A stretch of DNA of 13,275 nt from Pseudomonadota bacterium. GTDB taxonomy: Bacteria > Pseudomonadota > Gammaproteobacteria > Burkholderiales > Burkholderiaceae_C. Made by a program: the position numbers and the translations under genes. The notes beneath the pieces are model-generated. The model did no database searches. It was not told the origin of the DNA and saw nothing but the letters and a program-made list of their open reading frames with translations. The first letter of the stretch is position 1. The number at the start of each line of letters is the position of its first letter. Where the stretch lies: positions 1 through 13,275 of the forward strand of contig JAEYRT010000017.1 of NCBI GenBank assembly GCA_023435325.1. The letters run 5' to 3'. Below, piece by piece: positions 9,783-13,275 of this stretch.

Positions 9783-9801
9783 GCCGTAAATGTGCCATAA
9801 T
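9773..9801 (+). promoter_or_regulatory. Possible tRNA-Leu promoter
   Basis: CATAAT at 9796-9801 is a five-of-six -10 box, 20 bases before the mature tRNA, with a GC-rich discriminator after it. The -35 position at the proper 17-base spacing falls in a T-run (TTTTTT, 9773-9778) inside the start of cysM, a poor match. The location is more convincing than the sequence. Confidence 0.35.
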
Positions 9802-9821
9802 TCCGGTCACGCACTGATGAC

Positions 9822-9906
9822 GCCCGGGTGGTGGAATTGGTAGACGCAGCGGACTCAAAATCCGCCGCCGCAAGGCGTGCCGGTTCGATTCCGGCCCCGG
9901 GCACCA
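9822..9906 (+). tRNA. tRNA-Leu, anticodon CAA (reads UUG)
   Basis: A class II tRNA that folds completely by eye. The acceptor stem GCCCGGG (9822-9828) pairs with CCCGGGC (9896-9902), with discriminator A and an encoded CCA (9904-9906). The anticodon stem GCGGA/TCCGC closes the 7-base loop CTCAAAA, giving anticodon CAA at 9856-9858. The long variable arm CGCC-GCAA-GGCG (from 9866) and the GCCGG/CCGGC T-arm around TTCGATT are both present. The D-arm carries the TGGTAGACGC typical of leucine tRNAs. It is divergent from cysM and followed by its own terminator at 9982. Confidence 0.97.
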
Positions 9907-9981
9907 TCACAGATTTGGCTCCTCGGTTTCACGCAATGTGAAATGACGGCAATGTCCGAGCGAGAAATAGCCACAGAAGAC

Positions 9982-10006
9982 AAAGCCAGCTTTCGCTGGC
10001 TTTTTT
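9982..10006 (+). terminator. Intrinsic terminator downstream of tRNA-Leu
   Basis: GCCAGC at 9985-9990, preceded by AAA, pairs with GCTGGC at 9995-10000 around a TTTC loop, followed by six Ts and then GTTTTC. It lies 75 bases past the tRNA; the interval between (9907-9981) shows nothing else I recognise. Confidence 0.9.
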
Positions 10007-10017
10007 GTTTTCTTGCC

Positions 10018-10054
10018 GCTCATCCACCCGCATGAGCAATGACCGGGAAGGTCA
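10018..10054. other. Two tandem short dyads upstream of the di-iron-oxidase-like gene
   Basis: GCTCAT (10018-10023) and ATGAGC (10032-10037) form a 6-bp dyad with an 8-base gap. Two bases later TGACC (10040-10044) and GGTCA (10050-10054) form a 5-bp dyad with a 5-base gap. Neither has a T tract. They could be leader hairpins or protein-binding operators. A TAGGAG sequence at 10066-10071 follows. Confidence 0.4.
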
Positions 10055-10101
10055 GCCCCCAACAGTAGGAGTATTACGACGCCGATGAGGGCTTTGCCCC
10101 G

Positions 10102-11601
10102 ATGGTGAGCAAGACGCGCACGTCGCATGCTGGAAGCCATGAATCTATTGAGCGCAACATGAATACAGCCCTGCAAAATCCTCCCGTGCATGCATGCCTT
10201 CCAGCCTCCCCGATAACAGCGAATTTTGTCCACGCCCCGCTTTATGAGCGCCTCGCCCATTACCTGCCCACTGCGCAGGAGCGTGAAGAGGCAGCCGATT
10301 TCCTTCACGGTGTTCTTGACGAAGTGGCCACTGCAGACAACGATCTGCCCGAAGCGCCCGAAGACTTGCTTGACTGGATGACGGCAAATACCGAAAACGT
10401 CCATGTGCAATATCAAGCTTATTTGGTGGAGCGCAAGGCTGGAGCACCCCGCCGTTATTTCTCCAACCGCGCACATGCCTTGTATTGCCTGCGCAATATC
10501 GCGCCGACCAAACTGGTAGATGGATCCTGGCTGTATGGCATATGCGCGCACTCTGCCAATTCGCGCATGTCTGATCTCGTGCGTACCTATGTCGAGGAAC
10601 TGGGCGAGGGCATGGCAGACAAGAACCACGTCAAGTTGTATCGCGAGCTTCTGGCGAAATACGGGCTGGACCCCATCGATGATCTGGCCGACGAGTTGTA
10701 TCGGCAGGGCCTGGTGCAACTGGCATTGGGTTGGAATGCACAGCGCTTTCTGCCTGAAGTCATTGGCTTCAATCTCAGCTACGAGCAACTGCCATTGCAC
10801 CTGCTGATCACAGCCTACGAACTCAATGAGCTGGGACTGGATCCTTACTACTTCACATTGCACGTCACGGTCGACAACGCAGACACCGGCCACGCCAGAC
10901 GCGCCTGCAATGCGGTGTTGGAGAATGCGCCGCGCATCGAGGATGGAGAAGATTACTGGCAGCGTGTCCGTGCCGGTGCACGCTTGGCCAATACGGGGCT
11001 TGGCACGCTGGATGTGATTCGCTCCTTTGACATTGAAAGCGAAGTGGTGCGTATCCTGTCACGCAAGTCGCCTGCGGGGCAAGGCGCGCACTCGGATTTC
11101 TGCAAGGTCGCAGGGCGCAGCGTGAATGACTGGCTCTCCCAGCCCGAGGACATACCTGCCTTCCTGGCAGCCCTTGAGCAAGGCAACTGGATCCGCCGCA
11201 ACCGACCCGTGCAGGAAAGCCGTTTCTGGGAGCTGCTACAGGGAGAGCGTGCCGAAATGTTTGGCGTGTTTTCGCCCTACGAGCTGCAAGTCATCCATGA
11301 CTGGATCCGCGGTCCTGCAAGTGCCGATGGGGCTTCCTACGAAGTGCCCACAGCTGCCGGCAAACAGCCACGCCCCGTGAGTTTCCGCGTGGCCGAACGA
11401 CTCAAGCAGGCCAAGGGCAAACAAAGTAATTTCGGGTGCGATGCCCAAGCCCTCGATACGGACCTTGTGCTGTTCGAACAGCGCTACCCCACGCTGGACG
11501 CGCAAGCCAAGCGCGAGTTGCTGGTCCATGCCATGGCTCCTGGCCTGCACTGGACACCAACGGGGCTGCTGGCCACCCGCCTTTTTCTGAGCCAGCAATG
11601 A
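10102..11601 (+). CDS. Haem-oxygenase-like di-iron oxidase family protein (iron-containing redox enzyme)
   Basis: A 499-residue protein whose middle resembles the haem-oxygenase-like di-iron oxidase (HDO, Pfam Haem_oxygenas_2) group, helical enzymes that activate O2 at two irons. Seen: Glu169-x6-His176, Glu228, then His254-x3-Asp258, in the same order and close to the spacing of the iron ligands of Chlamydia CADD as I remember them. The final ligand position holds Asp261 instead of His, with His264 one turn on (HVTVDN, then GHARRA). The flanks, about 160 residues before and 230 after, are not recognised. The start at 10102 has GAGGG 10 bases upstream; ATG 10159 (residue 20) is an alternative. 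It has no same-strand partner: a tRNA terminator precedes it and a converging thioesterase gene follows. The substrate is unknown; natural-product or metabolite oxidation is only a family-based guess. Confidence 0.75.
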   Translation: MVSKTRTSHAGSHESIERNMNTALQNPPVHACLPASPITANFVHAPLYERLAHYLPTAQEREEAADFLHGVLDEVATADNDLPEAPEDLLDWMTANTENVHVQYQAYLVERKAGAPRRYFSNRAHALYCLRNIAPTKLVDGSWLYGICAHSANSRMSDLVRTYVEELGEGMADKNHVKLYRELLAKYGLDPIDDLADELYRQGLVQLALGWNAQRFLPEVIGFNLSYEQLPLHLLITAYELNELGLDPYYFTLHVTVDNADTGHARRACNAVLENAPRIEDGEDYWQRVRAGARLANTGLGTLDVIRSFDIESEVVRILSRKSPAGQGAHSDFCKVAGRSVNDWLSQPEDIPAFLAALEQGNWIRRNRPVQESRFWELLQGERAEMFGVFSPYELQVIHDWIRGPASADGASYEVPTAAGKQPRPVSFRVAERLKQAKGKQSNFGCDAQALDTDLVLFEQRYPTLDAQAKRELLVHAMAPGLHWTPTGLLATRLFLSQQ

Positions 11602-11611
11602 AAGCGCAGGA

Positions 11612-11635
11612 GCAACCGGGTTCCCTCCCAGTTGC
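11612..11635. terminator. Possible hairpin between convergent genes
   Basis: GCAAC (11612-11616) pairs with GTTGC (11631-11635), and GGG (11618-11620) with CCC (11627-11629), with one mismatch and a 6-base loop. No T tract follows on either strand, so a terminator role is uncertain; its place in the 47-base gap between convergent stops is the main argument. Confidence 0.3.
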
Positions 11636-11648
11636 CGGAAAAGCCGTC

Positions 11649-12131
11649 CTACACGCTGGAGCGCGTTTGGGCAAAGCGCTGTGCCACTTCCTTGCGCATG
11701 TCTTTGCGAACCAAAGCAGATTCCCAGCGCCGCTTTTCGTCCTCCGTTTCCGGTGCCAACCTTGGAACAGCCACAGGCTTGCGCTCGTCATCGACCGCCA
11801 CCATGGTGAAAAAACAGCTATTGACATGGCGCACCACTTGGCCGCGAATGTCCTCAGCGATCACCTTGATGCCGATTTCCATGGACGAGGTTCCTGTGTA
11901 GTTCACGCTGGCCAGGAACGTCACCAGTTCGCCCACATGAATGGGTTGCAGGAACATCACCTGGTCCACGCTCAGCGTCACACAGTAACGGCCTGCATAA
12001 CGGCTGGCACATGCATAGGCCACTTCGTCCAGTTTCTTGAGAATGGCGCCCCCGTGCACGTTGCCTGAGAAATTGGCCATGTCGGGAGTCATCAGCACCG
12101 TCATGCTGAGTTGGTGTGAAGGCAGATTCAT
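11649..12131 (-). CDS. Acyl-CoA thioesterase (hot-dog fold)
   Basis: A 160-residue cytosolic hot-dog thioesterase of the YciA/BACH type (Pfam 4HBT), which hydrolyses acyl-CoA to free acid and CoA. Seen: NFSGNVHGGAILKKLDEVAY, where Asn24 and Asp35 are the likely catalytic residues by comparison with the family. The central strand pair TLSVDQVMFLQPIHVGELV is followed by the core segment TGTSSMEIGIKVIAEDI and by VNSCFFTMVAVDDERKPVAVP, the usual last strands. A charged tail of about 35 residues follows. Chain-length preference cannot be read from sequence. The start at 12131 fits the family N-terminus, but no Shine-Dalgarno sequence precedes it (ACGGTCTT); TAGAAT on the minus strand at 12146-12141 is a possible -10 box, which would leave a very short leader. 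It is convergent with the gene at 10102 and divergent from the flavoprotein. Confidence 0.92.
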   Translation of the reverse strand: MNLPSHQLSMTVLMTPDMANFSGNVHGGAILKKLDEVAYACASRYAGRYCVTLSVDQVMFLQPIHVGELVTFLASVNYTGTSSMEIGIKVIAEDIRGQVVRHVNSCFFTMVAVDDERKPVAVPRLAPETEDEKRRWESALVRKDMRKEVAQRFAQTRSSV

Positions 12132-12172
12132 AAGACCGTGATTCTAAGAATTGATAGCACAACAAGCACTTT

Positions 12173-12195
12173 GCATGCCTGTCAACCTGGCATGC
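12173..12195. repeat. Inverted repeat in the divergent intergenic region
   Basis: GCATGCC (12173-12179) and GGCATGC (12189-12195) form a perfect 7-bp dyad around a 9-base centre, in the 130-base gap between the divergent thioesterase and flavoprotein genes. It has no T tract. An operator or a leader hairpin are both possible. Confidence 0.5.
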
Positions 12196-12261
12196 CTGGA
12201 GGGCTTGCGAGCTTGGCTACACTGCGCTGCTGTTTGTTTGAATGCCAGCGCCTCCGACCTC

Positions 12262-13275
12262 ATGAATCCAGCTCCCACCTTTTCCGCTCCCTTGCAATAC
12301 GACGCCATCATTGTGGGCGCAGGCGCTGCGGGCCTGTTCTGCGCCGCACAGGCCGGGCAGCGGGGGTTGAAGGTGGTGCTGATTGATCACGCCGAGAAAG
12401 TGGCCGAAAAGATCCGCATTTCCGGAGGCGGACGCTGCAACTTCACCAACCGCGACTTGGATGTGCGCGCTCCGCACAAGCACTATGTAGGCCAGAACCC
12501 GCAGTTTTGTCGTTCTGCCCTGTCGCGCTATACCCCTGCGGATTTCATCGCCCTGCTGGAGCAGCACCGCATCCCTTACGAAGAAAAGCACAAAGGGCAG
12601 CTATTTGCCAGCCGCAGCGCCGAAGACATCATCCGCATGCTGCTGGCCGAGTGCGCGACAGGCAAGGTCGAACACTGGCAGCCCTGCAGCGTGAAGAAAG
12701 TGAGTTTTTTGGCCAGCAACGCAGATACAGCCAGCGCAGGGCGCTATGAAGTTCATACCGATCGCGGCATGGTGACAGCACCGAACCTCGTGATTGCGAC
12801 GGGAGGCCTGTCGATTCCCAAAATCGGCGCCACGGATTTTGGCTACCGTGTGGCCCAGCAGTTTGGACTGCCACTGGTGGAGCGCCGCCCTGGACTGGTG
12901 CCGCTGACCTTTGACGGCCAGCACTGGCAAGCCTATGCCCAGCTGGCGGGGCTGGCGCTGCCTGTGGAAATCAGCACCGGCAGCAAGAAAGAACGCATGA
13001 GCTTTCACGAAGACCTGCTGTTCACGCACCGCGGTCTCTCTGGTCCGGCGGTGCTGCAAATCTCCAGTTATTGGAAAGAGGGCACGCCGCTGCAGATCAA
13101 TCTGCTGCCCGGCACCAACATGGCCGAAATGCTGCAGCAGGCCAAGGCACATTCGCGCAAGCTGGTGACCAACGAACTGGCCACCCACATGCCCACACGA
13201 TTGGCCGATGCATGGACCGCACAGCAGCCAGACCTGCAACGCCCCATCAACGAAACCAGCGACAAAGCGCTGACC
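12262..13275 (+). CDS. HI0933/YhiN-family FAD-dependent oxidoreductase, 5' part
   Basis: A flavoprotein of the HI0933 (YhiN/BaiN) family, open from ATG 12262 to the window edge (338 codons); members are usually 390-420 residues, so perhaps 60 are missing. The FAD-binding loop GAGAAG sits at residues 19-24 after YDAIIV, the acidic end of the second strand is Asp42 (VVLID), and the family hallmark SGGGRCNFTN occupies 54-63. The ATGGLSIPKIGATDFGY segment is the conserved second dinucleotide-proximal motif, and LFTHRGLSGPAVLQIS is the typical late segment. The substrate is unknown; the family includes bile-acid pathway enzymes in gut anaerobes, but that says little here. No Shine-Dalgarno sequence precedes the ATG; TTG 12238 in frame is a weaker alternative. 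It is divergent from the thioesterase gene. Confidence 0.93.
   Translation, partial: MNPAPTFSAPLQYDAIIVGAGAAGLFCAAQAGQRGLKVVLIDHAEKVAEKIRISGGGRCNFTNRDLDVRAPHKHYVGQNPQFCRSALSRYTPADFIALLEQHRIPYEEKHKGQLFASRSAEDIIRMLLAECATGKVEHWQPCSVKKVSFLASNADTASAGRYEVHTDRGMVTAPNLVIATGGLSIPKIGATDFGYRVAQQFGLPLVERRPGLVPLTFDGQHWQAYAQLAGLALPVEISTGSKKERMSFHEDLLFTHRGLSGPAVLQISSYWKEGTPLQINLLPGTNMAEMLQQAKAHSRKLVTNELATHMPTRLADAWTAQQPDLQRPINETSDKALT

Noticed and set aside
9907..10893. A 328-codon minus-strand frame opposite the di-iron-oxidase-like gene
   Set aside because: It crosses the tRNA terminator and the start of the plus-strand gene, has no family features, and the plus-strand frame shows conserved ligand residues.
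11436..12068. A 210-codon plus-strand frame opposite the thioesterase
   Set aside because: It is antisense to a complete hot-dog protein with catalytic residues and overlaps the end of the preceding gene; its product has no recognisable feature.
12139..12165. A possible second, eroded copy of the intergenic repeat (AATTGATAGC and following bases)
   Set aside because: Only the first ten or so bases resemble the repeat; the dyad and the ATTTGACT part are missing, so chance similarity is as likely.

Overview
The window looks like ordinary core chromosome of a beta-proteobacterium, most likely a Comamonas-like member of the Comamonadaceae. The basis is GC-rich coding sequence, the hemC-hemD-hemX-hemY order, the protein sequences themselves, and an intergenic repeat after hemY that resembles one I remember as common in that family. 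The genus is an inference, since no search could be run. I see no insertion sequence, phage gene, CRISPR array or defence cassette. No stretch longer than 300 bases lacks a gene; the longest gap (about 195 bases) lies between the tRNA and the gene at 10102.

Layout. Positions 1-3783 (+) hold the end of hemC and all of hemD, hemX and hemY. This is a compact tetrapyrrole operon: two enzymes that turn porphobilinogen into uroporphyrinogen III, followed by two membrane-anchored accessory proteins. A short gap (3784-3959) carries the repeat and a terminator-like hairpin, then comes valS (valyl-tRNA synthetase, +). A strong intrinsic terminator separates valS from galU (UDP-glucose pyrophosphorylase, +). 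galU ends at a hairpin that also serves the convergent minus-strand genes.

Positions 7884-9782 (-) hold, in transcription order, cysM (cysteine synthase B), a zinc-ribbon Nudix hydrolase and a small TusA-like sulfur carrier. A terminator lies between cysM and the Nudix gene. cysM is divergent from a tRNA-Leu(CAA) gene at 9822-9906, which has its own terminator. After the tRNA comes the least ordinary gene here: a roughly 500-residue protein of the haem-oxygenase-like di-iron oxidase type (10102-11601, +), with no partner gene beside it. A convergent hot-dog acyl-CoA thioesterase (11649-12131, -) and a divergent HI0933/YhiN-family flavoprotein (12262 to the window edge, +) complete the window.

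Working together: the hem genes form one pathway. cysM and the TusA-like protein both concern sulfur but need not be cotranscribed. The rest are independent housekeeping functions. The best candidate for new biology is the orphan di-iron-oxidase-like protein and its structured leader. Several promoter-less spacings directly behind terminator hairpins (before valS, galU and the Nudix gene) are a second recurring theme.
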